A DNA stretch of 64,000 nucleotides from Pseudomonas sp. Fl4BN1 (lineage in GTDB: Bacteria > Pseudomonadota > Gammaproteobacteria > Pseudomonadales > Pseudomonadaceae): positions 1 to 64,000 of the forward strand of contig NZ_JAAARM010000028.1 in assembly GCF_009908285.1 (NCBI RefSeq). The letters run 5' to 3'. How positions within the stretch are numbered: position 1 is the stretch's first letter; each line of letters begins with the position of its first letter. Both the position numbers and the translations under genes were made by a program. This document shows, in pieces, positions 18,630 through 28,311 of this stretch. A model generated the notes under the pieces. The model had not been told where the DNA came from. It did no database searches and saw only the letters and a list, made by a program, of their open reading frames with translations.

Positions 18630-19784
18630 TCACTCTTCTTCTTTGACCGGTGCGGGCGGCGGACGCAGGCCGATTTCTGCCGTCAGCTTGAGCTCCTTGC
18701 CGTTGCGCATCACCTGGATCGAGACTTTTTCCATCGGTTTGATCCGTGCCACCTGGTTCATCGAGCGGCGACCATCACCGGCGGGCTCACCGTCGATGCT
18801 GAGGATCACATCACCCAGTTGCATGCCGGCTTTCTGCGCCGGGCCGTCGCGGAAGATACCCGCGACCACGATGCCGGGGCGCCCGGCGAGGCCAAAGGAC
18901 TCCGCCAGTTCCTGGGTCAACGGCTGCACTTCGATCCCCAGCCAGCCACGGATCACCTGGCCGTGCTCGATGATTGACTTCATCACTTCCATGGCCAGTT
19001 TGATCGGGATGGCGAAACCAATGCCCTGGGAGCCGCCGGACTTGGAGAAGATCGCGGTGTTGATCCCGGTCAGGTTGCCGTTGGCATCCACCAGTGCGCC
19101 ACCGGAGTTGCCCGGATTGATTGCCGCGTCGGTCTGGATGAAGTCTTCGTAGTTGTTCAGGCCCAACTGGTTGCGCCCGGTGGCGCTGATGATGCCCATG
19201 GTCACGGTCTGGCCGACCCCGAACGGGTTGCCGATGGCCAGAGCAACGTCGCCGACGCGGACGCTTTCCGAGCGGCCGACGGTGATCGAGGGCAGGTTCT
19301 TCAGGTCGATCTTGAGCACTGCCAGGTCGGTTTCCGGATCGCTGCCGATCACCCGGGCCAGGGTTTCGCGTCCGTCCTTGAGGGCCACCACGATCTGCTC
19401 GGCGCCGGACGTCACGTGGTTGTTGGTCAACAGATAACCTTCGGGACTCATGATCACCCCGGAGCCCAGGCTCGACTCCATGCGCTGCTGCTTGGGCAGG
19501 TTGTCACCGAAGAAACGTCGGAACTGTGGGTCTTCAAACAATGGATGTGCAGGTTTGTTGATGACCTTGGTGGTGTACAGATTGACCACTGCAGGCGCGG
19601 CAATGACCACCGCATCGGCATAGGACACGGGGCCCTGCTGGGTGCTGGTGGTTTGCGGAGCTTGCTGCAGATTGACGTCCAGGCTGGGCAGGCCGACCCA
19701 TTGTGGGTAACGCTGAATAATCAACAACGCGATAAGTATGCCGGCCAGCAATGGCCAGCCAAAAAAACGCAGAGCCTTGAGCAT
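18630..19784 (-). CDS. algW: Periplasmic serine protease AlgW (DegS type)
   Basis: 384 residues, one N-terminal membrane anchor (about 7-24), a trypsin-like domain and one PDZ domain. The triad is visible as TNNHVTSG (His), DPETDLAVL (Asp) and NPGNSGGAL (Ser). In Pseudomonas AlgW senses misfolded envelope proteins and cuts MucA, releasing the sigma factor AlgU. It is divergent from the Nif3-like gene. Confidence 0.95.
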   Translation of the reverse strand: MLKALRFFGWPLLAGILIALLIIQRYPQWVGLPSLDVNLQQAPQTTSTQQGPVSYADAVVIAAPAVVNLYTTKVINKPAHPLFEDPQFRRFFGDNLPKQQRMESSLGSGVIMSPEGYLLTNNHVTSGAEQIVVALKDGRETLARVIGSDPETDLAVLKIDLKNLPSITVGRSESVRVGDVALAIGNPFGVGQTVTMGIISATGRNQLGLNNYEDFIQTDAAINPGNSGGALVDANGNLTGINTAIFSKSGGSQGIGFAIPIKLAMEVMKSIIEHGQVIRGWLGIEVQPLTQELAESFGLAGRPGIVVAGIFRDGPAQKAGMQLGDVILSIDGEPAGDGRRSMNQVARIKPMEKVSIQVMRNGKELKLTAEIGLRPPPAPVKEEE

Positions 19785-19886
19785 TGAGCAAGTCCTGGGT
19801 GGTTACGAAGGGCTGCGCACGGCCCATAATGTCGCGCATTATACGAGGCCGTGCGCGCCTCTGAACGGGATATTTAGGAGTCTTTT

Positions 19887-20645
19887 ATGGCCGTTGCCCT
19901 GAGTACACTGGTGGAAGAAGCGGACCGCTACCTGGGCAGTTCACGCATCGCCGACTACTGCCCCAATGGCCTGCAGGTCGAAGGGCGTCCGCAAGTCATG
20001 CGTATCGTCAGTGGCGTGACGGCCAGCCAGGCGTTACTGGACGCTGCAGTGGAAGCCAAGGCCGACCTGGTGCTGGTGCATCACGGCTACTTCTGGAAAG
20101 GCGAGAACCCCTGCATTACCGGTATGAAGCAGCGTAGGTTGAAAACCCTGCTCAAGCACGACATCAGCCTGCTGGCTTATCACCTGCCCCTGGATTTGCA
20201 CCCGGAGGTGGGCAACAACGTGCAGCTGGCGCGGCAACTGGATATCACCGTGGAAGGTCCGCTGGATCCGCAGGACCCCAAGATTGTCGGACTGGTGGGT
20301 TCTCTCAGTGAGCCGATGACCCCACGTGACTTTGCTCGTCGGGTGCAGGAAGTCATGGGTCGTGAGCCACTGCTGATCGAGGGCAGCGAGATGATCCGGC
20401 GGGTCGGCTGGTGCACCGGCGGTGGCCAGGGCTACATCGACCAGGCGATCGAGGCCGGTGTCGACCTGTACCTGAGTGGCGAGGCCTCCGAGCAGACCTT
20501 CCACAGCGCTCGGGAAAACGACGTCAGTTTTATCGCCGCCGGCCATCACGCCACCGAGCGTTATGGCGTCCAGGCCCTGGGTGATTACCTGGCCCGGCGT
20601 TTCGCCCTGGAGCACCTGTTCATCGACTGCCCCAACCCAATCTGA
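19887..20645 (+). CDS. Nif3-like dinuclear metal centre protein
   Basis: 252 residues of the NIF3/YbgI family. Metal-binding histidines are in VLVHHGYFWKGE near residue 62 and GHHATERYGV near residue 215. These form hexameric toroids with a two-metal site; YbgI-type proteins have been linked to GTP cyclohydrolase-like or DNA-repair roles, without firm proof. An AGGAG site lies seven bases before the start. Confidence 0.92.
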   Translation: MAVALSTLVEEADRYLGSSRIADYCPNGLQVEGRPQVMRIVSGVTASQALLDAAVEAKADLVLVHHGYFWKGENPCITGMKQRRLKTLLKHDISLLAYHLPLDLHPEVGNNVQLARQLDITVEGPLDPQDPKIVGLVGSLSEPMTPRDFARRVQEVMGREPLLIEGSEMIRRVGWCTGGGQGYIDQAIEAGVDLYLSGEASEQTFHSARENDVSFIAAGHHATERYGVQALGDYLARRFALEHLFIDCPNPI

Positions 20646-20650
20646 CCCCA

Positions 20651-20733
20651 TGTAGGAGCCGGCTTGCCGGCGAAAAGATCTGTAGTCTTGAGGTGCGTCT
20701 GAAAGCACCTTCGCTGGCAAGCCAGCTCCTACA
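20651..20733. repeat. REP doublet (REPIN-like)
   Basis: A GTAGGAGCCGGCTTGCCGG unit followed about 35 nt later by its inverted partner (GCTGGCAAGCCAGCTCCTAC). This is the common Pseudomonas extragenic palindrome. It lies between the Nif3-like gene and cysD. Confidence 0.85.
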
Positions 20734-20892
20734 CCGGCCGCCAGGTCAGGTGTTTTGATGCCTAACCGGGCGGTATATTCATATATCGTTTCGTTCTAGT
20801 TGGCGCCCTGATTAGAAGCAGGTCGCTGTGCTAGCATGCCCCGCTCGAACACGGCCCGCTGGCCGTCCATAAGAAAGCTTTCGTGAGTAGCC

Positions 20893-21810
20893 ATGGTCGA
20901 CAAACTGACGCATCTGAAACAGCTGGAGGCGGAAAGCATCCACATCATCCGCGAGGTGGCCGCCGAGTTCGACAACCCGGTGATGCTGTATTCCATCGGT
21001 AAAGACTCCGCCGTGATGTTGCATCTGGCCCGCAAGGCGTTCTTCCCCGGCAAGCTGCCGTTTCCGGTGATGCACGTCGACACCCAGTGGAAATTCCAGG
21101 AGATGTACAGCTTCCGCGACAAAATGGTCGAAGAGCTGGGCCTGGAGCTGATCACCCACGTCAACCCGGATGGCGTTGCGCAGGGGATCAACCCCTTCAC
21201 CCACGGCAGTGCCAAGCACACCGACATCATGAAGACCGAAGGCCTCAAGCAGGCCTTGGACAAGTACGGTTTTGATGCCGCCTTCGGTGGCGCCCGTCGC
21301 GATGAAGAGAAGTCCCGCGCCAAGGAGCGCGTCTACTCGTTCCGCGACAGCAAGCACCGTTGGGACCCGAAGAACCAGCGCCCGGAGTTGTGGAACGTCT
21401 ACAACGGTAAGGTCAACAAGGGTGAATCGATCCGCGTGTTCCCGCTGTCCAACTGGACCGAGCTGGACATCTGGCAGTACATCTACCTGGAAGGCATCCC
21501 GATCGTGCCGCTGTACTTCGCCGCCGAGCGCGAAGTGATCGAGAAGAACGGCACCCTGATCATGATCGACGACGAGCGCATCCTCGAGCATCTCTCCGAT
21601 GAAGAGAAAGCCCGCATCGTCAAAAAGAAAGTGCGTTTCCGTACCCTTGGCTGCTACCCGTTGACGGGCGCGGTGGAGTCCGAGGCGGAAAGCCTGACGG
21701 ACATCATCCAGGAAATGCTCCTGACGCGAACTTCCGAGCGCCAGGGCCGGGTCATCGACCACGATGGCGCAGGCTCGATGGAAGATAAAAAACGTCAGGG
21801 TTATTTCTAA
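20893..21810 (+). CDS. cysD: Sulfate adenylyltransferase subunit 2
   Basis: 305 residues of the PAPS-reductase/ATP-pyrophosphatase fold with the PP-loop motif SIGKDSAVMLHLARK near residue 35. With CysN it makes adenosine 5'-phosphosulfate from sulfate and ATP. It is followed 9 nt later by cysNC. Confidence 0.98.
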   Translation: MVDKLTHLKQLEAESIHIIREVAAEFDNPVMLYSIGKDSAVMLHLARKAFFPGKLPFPVMHVDTQWKFQEMYSFRDKMVEELGLELITHVNPDGVAQGINPFTHGSAKHTDIMKTEGLKQALDKYGFDAAFGGARRDEEKSRAKERVYSFRDSKHRWDPKNQRPELWNVYNGKVNKGESIRVFPLSNWTELDIWQYIYLEGIPIVPLYFAAEREVIEKNGTLIMIDDERILEHLSDEEKARIVKKKVRFRTLGCYPLTGAVESEAESLTDIIQEMLLTRTSERQGRVIDHDGAGSMEDKKRQGYF

Positions 21811-21819
21811 GGGGTTGTC

Positions 21820-23718
21820 ATGTCGCATCAATCTGATTTGATCAGCGAGGACATCCTCGCGTACCTGGGCCAGCACGAACGCAAAGAGCTGCTGCGCTTC
21901 CTCACCTGCGGTAACGTCGACGACGGCAAGAGCACCCTGATCGGGCGCCTGCTGCACGACTCGAAGATGATCTACGAAGACCATCTGGAAGCCATCACCC
22001 GGGATTCGAAGAAGGTCGGCACCACCGGTGACGACATCGACCTGGCGCTGCTGGTGGATGGCCTGCAGGCCGAGCGCGAGCAGGGCATCACCATCGATGT
22101 CGCCTACCGCTACTTCTCCACCGCCAAGCGCAAATTCATCATTGCCGACACCCCCGGCCATGAGCAGTACACCCGCAACATGGCCACCGGTGCGTCCACC
22201 TGTGACCTGGCGATCATCCTGGTGGACGCCCGCTACGGCGTGCAGACCCAGACCCGTCGCCACAGCTTCATCGCCTCCCTGCTGGGGATCAAGCACATCG
22301 TCGTGGCCATCAACAAGATGGACCTCAAGGACTTCGACCAGGGCGTATTCGAGTCGATCAAGGCTGATTACCTGAAGTTCGCCAAAGGCTTGAAGATGCA
22401 GCCTACGAGCATGCACTTCGTGCCGATGTCGGCCCTCAAGGGCGACAACGTGGTGAACAAGAGCGAGCGTTCGCCGTGGTACAGCGGTCAGTCGCTGATG
22501 GAGATCCTCGAGACCGTGGAAGTCGCCGGTGACCGCAACTTCACCGACCTGCGTTTCCCGGTGCAGTACGTCAACCGTCCGAACCTGAACTTCCGTGGTT
22601 TTGCCGGCACCCTGGCCAGTGGCATCGTGCACAAGGGCGACGAAGTCGTGGTATTGCCCTCGGGCAAGAGCAGCCGGGTCAAATCCATCGTCACTTTCGA
22701 AGGTGAGTTGGAGCAGGCCGGTCCGGGCCAGGCCGTGACCCTGACCATGGAAGATGAAATCGACATCTCCCGCGGTGACCTGCTGGTACATGCCGATAAC
22801 GTACCGCCGGTGACCGACAGCTTTGAAGCCATGCTGGTATGGATGGCCGAAGAGCCGATGCTGCCGGGCAAGAAATACGACATCAAGCGCGCCACCAGCT
22901 ACGTGCCGGGCTCGGTTGCCAGCATCGTCCACAAGATTGATGTGAATACCCTGGAAGAGGGGGCGGCCAGCGCTCTGCAACTGAACGAGATCGGCAAGGT
23001 CAAGATCAGCCTCGACGCGCCTATCGCCCTGGATGGCTATGAAAGCAACCGCACCACCGGTGCATTCATCGTTATCGATCGCCTGACCAATGGCACCGTC
23101 GGTGCGGGCATGATCATTGCCCAGCCGGTGGCCCATGGCAGCGCCACGCACCACGGCAAGCTGGCTCATGTAGCCACCGAAGAGCGTGCCCAGCGCTTCG
23201 GCCAGCAACCGGCAACCGTGCTGTTCAGCGGCCTGTCGGGCGCGGGCAAGAGCACCCTGGCCTACGCGGTGGAGCGCAAGCTGTTCGACATGGGGCGTGC
23301 GGTGTATGTGCTCGATGGCCAGAACCTGCGGCATGACCTGAACAAGGGCTTGCCACAGGACCGTGCCGGGCGTACCGAGAACTGGCGGCGTGCGGCCCAC
23401 GTGGCCCGTCAGTTCAACGAAGCGGGTCTGCTGACCTTGGCGGCGTTCGTGGCCCCGAGTGCCGAAGGGCGCGAGCAGGCCAAGGACCTGATTGGCAAGG
23501 AGCGTCTGCTGACGGTTTATGTCCAGGCATCGCCTGCGGTGTGCGCCGAGCGTGATCCGCAAGGCCTGTACGCTGCTGGCGGGGATAATATCCCGGGCGA
23601 ATCCTTCCCGTACGACGTGCCGCTGAATGCCGATCTGCTGATCGACACCCAGTCGCTGTCGTTGGAAGAGAGCGTCAAGCAGGTGCTGGACCTGTTGCGT
23701 AGCCGCGGCGCGATTTAA
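21820..23718 (+). CDS. cysNC: Bifunctional sulfate adenylyltransferase GTPase / APS kinase
   Basis: 632 residues, a fusion. The N-terminal EF-Tu-like GTPase carries GNVDDGKSTL (about 30), DTPGHEQY and NKMD. The C-terminal APS kinase domain begins near residue 465 with the P-loop GLSGAGKSTL. The GTPase drives APS formation by CysD, and the kinase then makes PAPS. The fused form is usual in Pseudomonas. A strong terminator follows. Confidence 0.97.
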   Translation: MSHQSDLISEDILAYLGQHERKELLRFLTCGNVDDGKSTLIGRLLHDSKMIYEDHLEAITRDSKKVGTTGDDIDLALLVDGLQAEREQGITIDVAYRYFSTAKRKFIIADTPGHEQYTRNMATGASTCDLAIILVDARYGVQTQTRRHSFIASLLGIKHIVVAINKMDLKDFDQGVFESIKADYLKFAKGLKMQPTSMHFVPMSALKGDNVVNKSERSPWYSGQSLMEILETVEVAGDRNFTDLRFPVQYVNRPNLNFRGFAGTLASGIVHKGDEVVVLPSGKSSRVKSIVTFEGELEQAGPGQAVTLTMEDEIDISRGDLLVHADNVPPVTDSFEAMLVWMAEEPMLPGKKYDIKRATSYVPGSVASIVHKIDVNTLEEGAASALQLNEIGKVKISLDAPIALDGYESNRTTGAFIVIDRLTNGTVGAGMIIAQPVAHGSATHHGKLAHVATEERAQRFGQQPATVLFSGLSGAGKSTLAYAVERKLFDMGRAVYVLDGQNLRHDLNKGLPQDRAGRTENWRRAAHVARQFNEAGLLTLAAFVAPSAEGREQAKDLIGKERLLTVYVQASPAVCAERDPQGLYAAGGDNIPGESFPYDVPLNADLLIDTQSLSLEESVKQVLDLLRSRGAI

Positions 23719-23726
23719 GCCGTAGC

Positions 23727-23765
23727 AAAAAGCCCGCAGTCGAGTGATCGGCTGCGGGCTTTTTT
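23727..23765 (+). terminator. Rho-independent terminator after cysNC
   Basis: Arms AAAAAGCCCGCAG and CTGCGGGCTTTTT with a short loop and a T-run. The A-tract on the left makes it possibly bidirectional. Confidence 0.9.
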
Positions 23766-23781
23766 GTGCGTGTCAGAAGCG

Positions 23782-23837
23782 TTCGCTGGCAAGCCGGCTC
23801 CTACGGACCTCTGTGTAGGAGCTGGCTTGCCAGCGAA
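23782..23837. repeat. REP doublet, opposite internal order
   Basis: TTCGCTGGCAAGCCGGCTCC (23782) is followed after about 10 nt by its inverted partner GTAGGAGCTGGCTTGCCAGC. The half-order is reversed compared with the doublet at 20651. It sits between cysNC and the acyltransferase gene. Confidence 0.85.
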
Positions 23838-23844
23838 GAGGCCC

Positions 23845-24750
23845 TCAGGGTTTGGCCGGATACTCCCGATGCAGCACTTCCAGCAGCGCATCCTTGTCCA
23901 ACCACTGCTGGTTGATCCAGCCCTGGAATTCCTGGCGGTACTCGGTGTCCTGCTCGTAGTTCTTGCCGATGAACTGCGCCGGAATCCGCACCTCTTCAAA
24001 ACGCACCACCACATCCTTGACCTTGCCGCACAACAGGTCCCAGTAACCGGGCCGGCCAGCGGGGTAATGGATGGTCACATCAATGATCGATTGCAATTGC
24101 TCGCCCATGGCATCCAGGACAAAGGCAATGCCGCCGGCCTTGGGCTTGAGCAGATAGCGGAACGGCGACTGCTGCTGGGCATGCTTGGCTTCGGTGAAGC
24201 GCGTGCCCTCGACGAAGTTGAAGATGCCCACCGGATTGTCGCGAAACTTCGCGCAGGTCTTGCGGGTGGTTTCCAGGTCCTTGCCCTTCTTCTCCGGGTG
24301 CTTTTCTAGGTAGGCCTTGGAGTAGCGCTTCATGAAGGGAAAGCCCAGGGCCCACCAGGCGAGGCCGATCACTGGAACCCAGATCAGCTCCTGCTTGAGG
24401 AAGAACTTCAGCGGGCGAATGCGCCGGTTGAGCACGTACTGCAGGACCATGATGTCGACCCAGCTCTGGTGGTTACTGGTGACCAGATAGGAGTGCTGGT
24501 AGTCCAGGCCCTCCAGGCCTTTGAGGTGCCAGCGGGTGCGGCACACCAGGTTCATCCAGGCTTTGTTGTTGCTGATCCAGGCCTCGTGGGTGTGGTTCAT
24601 CAGCCAGTGGGTGAAGCGCTGGGTGAGGGCGAAGGGCAGGGCCTTGAAGATCGCCACGCAGAACAGGAACGAGCACAGCAGGATGGTGTTCAGTGCCAGG
24701 AGGAGCGAGGCGATGAAGCCGCGTACGACAGCAGGTAGAAATTCCAGCAT
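23845..24750 (-). CDS. Lysophospholipid acyltransferase family protein (YihG-like)
   Basis: 301 residues with two N-terminal hydrophobic segments and the PlsC-type acyltransferase domain. The catalytic HX4D motif is NHQSWVDI (about residue 93), and the substrate motif is FVEGTR. The family transfers acyl chains to lysophosphatidic acid; YihG-type members shape phospholipid composition. It starts one base after the pta stop, so it may share a transcript with pta. Confidence 0.88.
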   Translation of the reverse strand: MLEFLPAVVRGFIASLLLALNTILLCSFLFCVAIFKALPFALTQRFTHWLMNHTHEAWISNNKAWMNLVCRTRWHLKGLEGLDYQHSYLVTSNHQSWVDIMVLQYVLNRRIRPLKFFLKQELIWVPVIGLAWWALGFPFMKRYSKAYLEKHPEKKGKDLETTRKTCAKFRDNPVGIFNFVEGTRFTEAKHAQQQSPFRYLLKPKAGGIAFVLDAMGEQLQSIIDVTIHYPAGRPGYWDLLCGKVKDVVVRFEEVRIPAQFIGKNYEQDTEYRQEFQGWINQQWLDKDALLEVLHREYPAKP

Positions 24751-26850
24751 TTAGAGATCCATAGGTCGGTTGGCGGCTTGAATCGCGGTCAGCGCGATGG
24801 TGTAGACGATGTCATCCACCTGGGCGCCGCGGGGCAGGTCGTTCACGGGTTTGCGCAGGCCTTGCAGCATCGGCCCCAGGCTCACGCAATCGGCGCTGCG
24901 TTGCACCGCCTTGTGGGTGGTGTTGCCGGTGTTCAGGTCGGGGAACACGAAGACCGTGGCCTTGCCCGCTACCAGACTGTTGGGGGCCAGTTGCCGGGCC
25001 ACATTCTCGTTGGCCGCGGCGTCATATTGCAGCGGGCCGTCGATCAGCAACGAATGTTGGGCTTCATGGGCCAGCAGGGTCGCTTCGCGGACCTTTTCCA
25101 CTTCTTCGCCGCTGGCCGAATCGCCGCTGGAGTAGCTGATCATCGCCACCCGTGGGGTGATGCCGAAGGCCGCTGCCGAGTCGGCGCTCTGCAGGGCGAT
25201 CTCTGCCAGCTCACTGGCGCTGGGGTGCGGGTTCATCACGCAGTCGCCATAGATCAGCACCTGCTCGGGGAACAGCATGAAGAACACCGAGGACACCAGG
25301 GTGCAGCCCGGTGCCGTCTTGATCAACTGCAGGGCCGGGCGGATGGTGTTGGCGGTGGAATGGATGACCCCGGAAACCAGGCCATCGACTTCATCCAGGG
25401 CCAGCATCACGGTGCCGATTACCACCGGGTCTTCCAGTTGCTGCTCGGCCATGGGCGCGTTGAGGCTTTTGCTCTTGCGCAGGGCCACCATCGGCTCCAC
25501 GTAACGCTCGCGGATCAGGTCCGGGTCGAGAATCTCCAGGCCTTCGGGCAGTTCGATGCCCTGGGCCCGCGCCACGGCGTGGACGTCTTCCGGTTTGGCC
25601 AGCAGCACGCAACGGGCAATCCCGCGGGCCTGACAAATGGCGGCGGCCTGCACGGTCAAGGGTTCGCTGCCTTCGGGCAGGACGATGCGTTTGTTGGCTT
25701 CCTGGGCCCGCTGGATCAACTGGTAGCGGAATACCGCCGGCGACAGGCGCATTTCCCGTGGCGTGCCGCAACGCTGGTGCAGCCAGTTGGCGTCCAGGTG
25801 GCTGGCGACGAAGTCGGTGATGATCTCCGCGCGCTCGCGGTCGTCGATAGGGATTTCCTTGTTCAGGCCGTTGAGCTGGTTGGCGGTGTCGTAGGAGCCG
25901 CTGCTCACCGAGAGCACCGGCAGGCCGGCATTCAAGGCGCCACGGCAGAGTTCCATGATCCGTGGGTCGGGCAGGGTATCGCTGGTCAGCAGCAGGCCGG
26001 CAAGGGGCACGCCATTGATCGCCGCCAGGCTCACCGCGAGGATGATGTCGTCGCGGTCGCCCGGGGTCACCACCAGCACGCCGGGCTTGAGCAGTTCCAC
26101 GGTGTTGCGCATGGTGCGGGCGCAAATGATGATCTTGGTCATGCGTCGGCTTTCGTAGTCGCCGGCGTTGAGCACCTGGGCGCCCATCAGGTCGGCTACG
26201 TCGCGAGTGCGCGGGGCGTTCAGTTCCGGCTGGAAGGGAATGCAGCCCAGCAGACGGAAGTCGCCGCTGCGCAGCAGGGGCGAGTGCTCCTTCAAACGAG
26301 CGGAAAACGCCTCCATGCTTTCATCGGTGCGCACCTTGTTGAGGATCACCCCCAGGACTTTGGGGTCCCGTGGGCCGCCGAACAGTTGGGCCTGCAACTC
26401 GACCCGCCCGGACAGCTCGGTGAGCACTTCGTTTTCCGGCGCGGAGACCAGGATCACCTCGGCGTCCAGGCTTTTCGCCAGGTGCAGGTTGACCCGGGCG
26501 GCGTAGCTGGCGCTGCGGGTCGGCACCATGCCTTCGACGATCAGCACATCCTTGCCGATGGCCGCCTGCTGATAAAGGGTGATGATTTCTTCCAGCAACT
26601 CATCCAGCTGGCCGTCGCCGAGCATCCGCTCGACATGGGCCAGGCCCAAGGGTTGTGGCGGTTTCAGACCGTGGGTGCGGGCCACCAGTTCGGTGGAGCG
26701 CTCGGGGCCGGTATCGCCTGGGTGAGGCTGGGCAATGGGCTTGAAGAAACCGACCTTGAGGCCGGCCCGTTCCAGGGTACGCACCAGCCCGAGGCTGATG
26801 GAGGTCAGACCCACACCAAAATCGGTGGGTGCGATAAAAAAAGTTTGCAT
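24751..26850 (-). CDS. pta: Phosphate acetyltransferase, long form
   Basis: The start is taken at 26850 (MQTFFIAPTD), giving 699 residues. Domains in order: a BioD-like P-loop-derived domain (1-220), a DRTGG domain (about 220-340), and the phosphotransacetylase catalytic domain (about 370-699, with MNPHPSASELAEIAL and SYSSGDSASG). It interconverts acetyl-CoA and acetyl phosphate. No ackA is adjacent in this window. Confidence 0.95.
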   Translation of the reverse strand: MQTFFIAPTDFGVGLTSISLGLVRTLERAGLKVGFFKPIAQPHPGDTGPERSTELVARTHGLKPPQPLGLAHVERMLGDGQLDELLEEIITLYQQAAIGKDVLIVEGMVPTRSASYAARVNLHLAKSLDAEVILVSAPENEVLTELSGRVELQAQLFGGPRDPKVLGVILNKVRTDESMEAFSARLKEHSPLLRSGDFRLLGCIPFQPELNAPRTRDVADLMGAQVLNAGDYESRRMTKIIICARTMRNTVELLKPGVLVVTPGDRDDIILAVSLAAINGVPLAGLLLTSDTLPDPRIMELCRGALNAGLPVLSVSSGSYDTANQLNGLNKEIPIDDRERAEIITDFVASHLDANWLHQRCGTPREMRLSPAVFRYQLIQRAQEANKRIVLPEGSEPLTVQAAAICQARGIARCVLLAKPEDVHAVARAQGIELPEGLEILDPDLIRERYVEPMVALRKSKSLNAPMAEQQLEDPVVIGTVMLALDEVDGLVSGVIHSTANTIRPALQLIKTAPGCTLVSSVFFMLFPEQVLIYGDCVMNPHPSASELAEIALQSADSAAAFGITPRVAMISYSSGDSASGEEVEKVREATLLAHEAQHSLLIDGPLQYDAAANENVARQLAPNSLVAGKATVFVFPDLNTGNTTHKAVQRSADCVSLGPMLQGLRKPVNDLPRGAQVDDIVYTIALTAIQAANRPMDL

Positions 26851-26907
26851 GCGAATTCTCAGAAGGTGCATGGCAAAGGCGACGGTCTGCAGCCGTCTGC
26901 CTGATAG

Positions 26908-27216
26908 TCAGACGCTAAGGTTATCGTTTCCCGCGTCTTGAGCACACCAGCCGCAGGCAAAGGGCTGGCCTATTTTTTCCGCCCGCTGTTGCGGGTCCAG
27001 GACCCAGGCCCGGGATTGCCAGGGTGGCAGGTGGCGCAGGTGCTGAGTATGGCCACAGGACAGTTCGGCCACCCAATGACCCTCTTCATCCTGATGAAAA
27101 CCGCGGATTGTCGAGTGTTTTTTCACGTTCCGTTTGTCTGGGTTCTGTTCGCTTTCGAGCGATTGCTTCGCTAAACTTGGACGTTCTTCATTCTTATGCA
27201 AAAGGTCCCACCCCAT
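26908..27216 (-). CDS. DUF3565 domain protein
   Basis: A small protein whose conserved core runs from GFHQDEEGHWVAELSCGHTQH to a CGWC motif close to the end. It carries a His/Cys set (C-x-H and C-x-x-C) that could bind a metal. The true start is unclear: the ATG at 27216 would overlap the start of the divergent FKBP gene, and a shorter GTG start near 27132 is possible. Function unknown. Confidence 0.7.
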   Translation of the reverse strand: MGWDLLHKNEERPSLAKQSLESEQNPDKRNVKKHSTIRGFHQDEEGHWVAELSCGHTQHLRHLPPWQSRAWVLDPQQRAEKIGQPFACGWCAQDAGNDNLSV

Positions 27217-27700
27217 GCTGATCGCCGCCAATAAGGCTGTCTCCATCGACTATACCCTCACCAACGACGCTGGTGAGGTCATCGACAGCTCTGCCGGCGG
27301 CGCCCCGCTGGTTTACCTGCAAGGTGCAGGTAACATCATTCCTGGTCTGGAAAAGGCCCTGGAAGGCAAGCAAGTCGGTGACGAGCTGAACGTTTCCGTA
27401 GAACCTGAAGATGCCTACGGTGAATACGCTGCCGAACTGGTCAGCACCCTGAGCCGCAGCATGTTCGAAGGCGTTGACGAGCTGGAAGTGGGCATGCAGT
27501 TCCACGCCTCCGCTCCGGACGGCCAGATGCAGATCGTGACCATCCGTGATCTGGACGGCGACGACGTAACCGTCGACGGCAACCACCCACTGGCCGGCCA
27601 GCGCCTGAATTTCCAGGTCAAGATCGTTGCCATCCGTGACGCCAGCCAGGAAGAAGTCGCTCATGGTCACGTCCATGGCGAAGGTGGTCATCAGCACTGA
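27215..27700 (+). CDS. FKBP-type peptidyl-prolyl isomerase (SlyD-like)
   Basis: 161 residues; start ATG 27215. An FKBP domain with an inserted IF chaperone loop (about 65-125) and a His-rich tail HGHVHGEGGHQH. SlyD-type proteins fold proteins and bind nickel through the tail, though this tail is much shorter than in E. coli SlyD. It is followed by a terminator. Confidence 0.92.
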   Translation: MLIAANKAVSIDYTLTNDAGEVIDSSAGGAPLVYLQGAGNIIPGLEKALEGKQVGDELNVSVEPEDAYGEYAAELVSTLSRSMFEGVDELEVGMQFHASAPDGQMQIVTIRDLDGDDVTVDGNHPLAGQRLNFQVKIVAIRDASQEEVAHGHVHGEGGHQH

Positions 27701-27730
27701 TTTCTACGCTAAGCTCAAGCTTGCAGGAGA

Positions 27731-27751
27731 GGCGCCCGAGGGCGCCTTTTT
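27731..27751 (+). terminator. Terminator after the FKBP gene
   Basis: GGCGCC CGAG GGCGCC followed by five T residues. Confidence 0.85.
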
Positions 27752-27820
27752 AGTCCGCGGCTTTTGGCTGTACTGTCGAGAGGCTGTTTTCTGTAAGAAC
27801 ACAGGAATTTGGAGTTCGTC

Positions 27821-28303
27821 ATGAGTGCTTTTCACGACCTTAAATTGAAAGCCCTGGATGGTCAGGAGCTGCCGCTCGCGCCCTTCAAGGGGCACGTCGT
27901 GCTGGTGGTCAACGTCGCCTCCAAATGTGGTCTGACACCACAATATGCGGCGTTGGAAAATCTCTATCAGCAATACAAGGGCCAGGGTTTCAGCGTGCTG
28001 GGCCTGCCCTGCAACCAATTCGCCGGGCAGGAGCCGGGGAGCGAGCAGGAGATCCAGGAGTTCTGCAGCCTCAACTACGGAGTGAGCTTTCCATTGAGCA
28101 GCAAGCTCGATGTGAACGGTCCCGAGCGTCATCAGTTGTACCGCTTGCTGGCGGGCGAAGGTGCCGAGTTTCCTGGGGACATCACCTGGAATTTCGAAAA
28201 ATTCCTGCTGGGCAAGGACGGTCGGGTATTGGCGCGTTTCTCGCCACGCACCGCGCCGGATGATCCTTCCGTGGTCCAGGCCATCGAAAAGGCCCTGAGC
28301 TGA
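27821..28303 (+). CDS. Glutathione peroxidase family protein
   Basis: 160 residues, start ATG 27821 with GGAG seven bases before it. The peroxidatic cysteine is in ASKCGLTPQY (about residue 36), with conserved Gln in PCNQFAGQEPG and Trp/Asn in WNFEKFLL. Cysteine-type peroxidase (BtuE-like) that usually uses thioredoxin in bacteria. Two hairpins follow the gene. Confidence 0.93.
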   Translation: MSAFHDLKLKALDGQELPLAPFKGHVVLVVNVASKCGLTPQYAALENLYQQYKGQGFSVLGLPCNQFAGQEPGSEQEIQEFCSLNYGVSFPLSSKLDVNGPERHQLYRLLAGEGAEFPGDITWNFEKFLLGKDGRVLARFSPRTAPDDPSVVQAIEKALS

Positions 28304-28311
28304 GCCAGCTA

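Noticed and set aside
20812..23562. Very long open frame antisense to cysD and cysNC
   Set aside because: It mirrors the GC-rich codons of strongly recognised genes on the other strand and its translation resembles no protein family.
24778..26904. Long open frame antisense to pta
   Set aside because: The pta domains are unmistakable on the minus strand; the antisense reading is compositionally a shadow rich in His, Gln and Gly.
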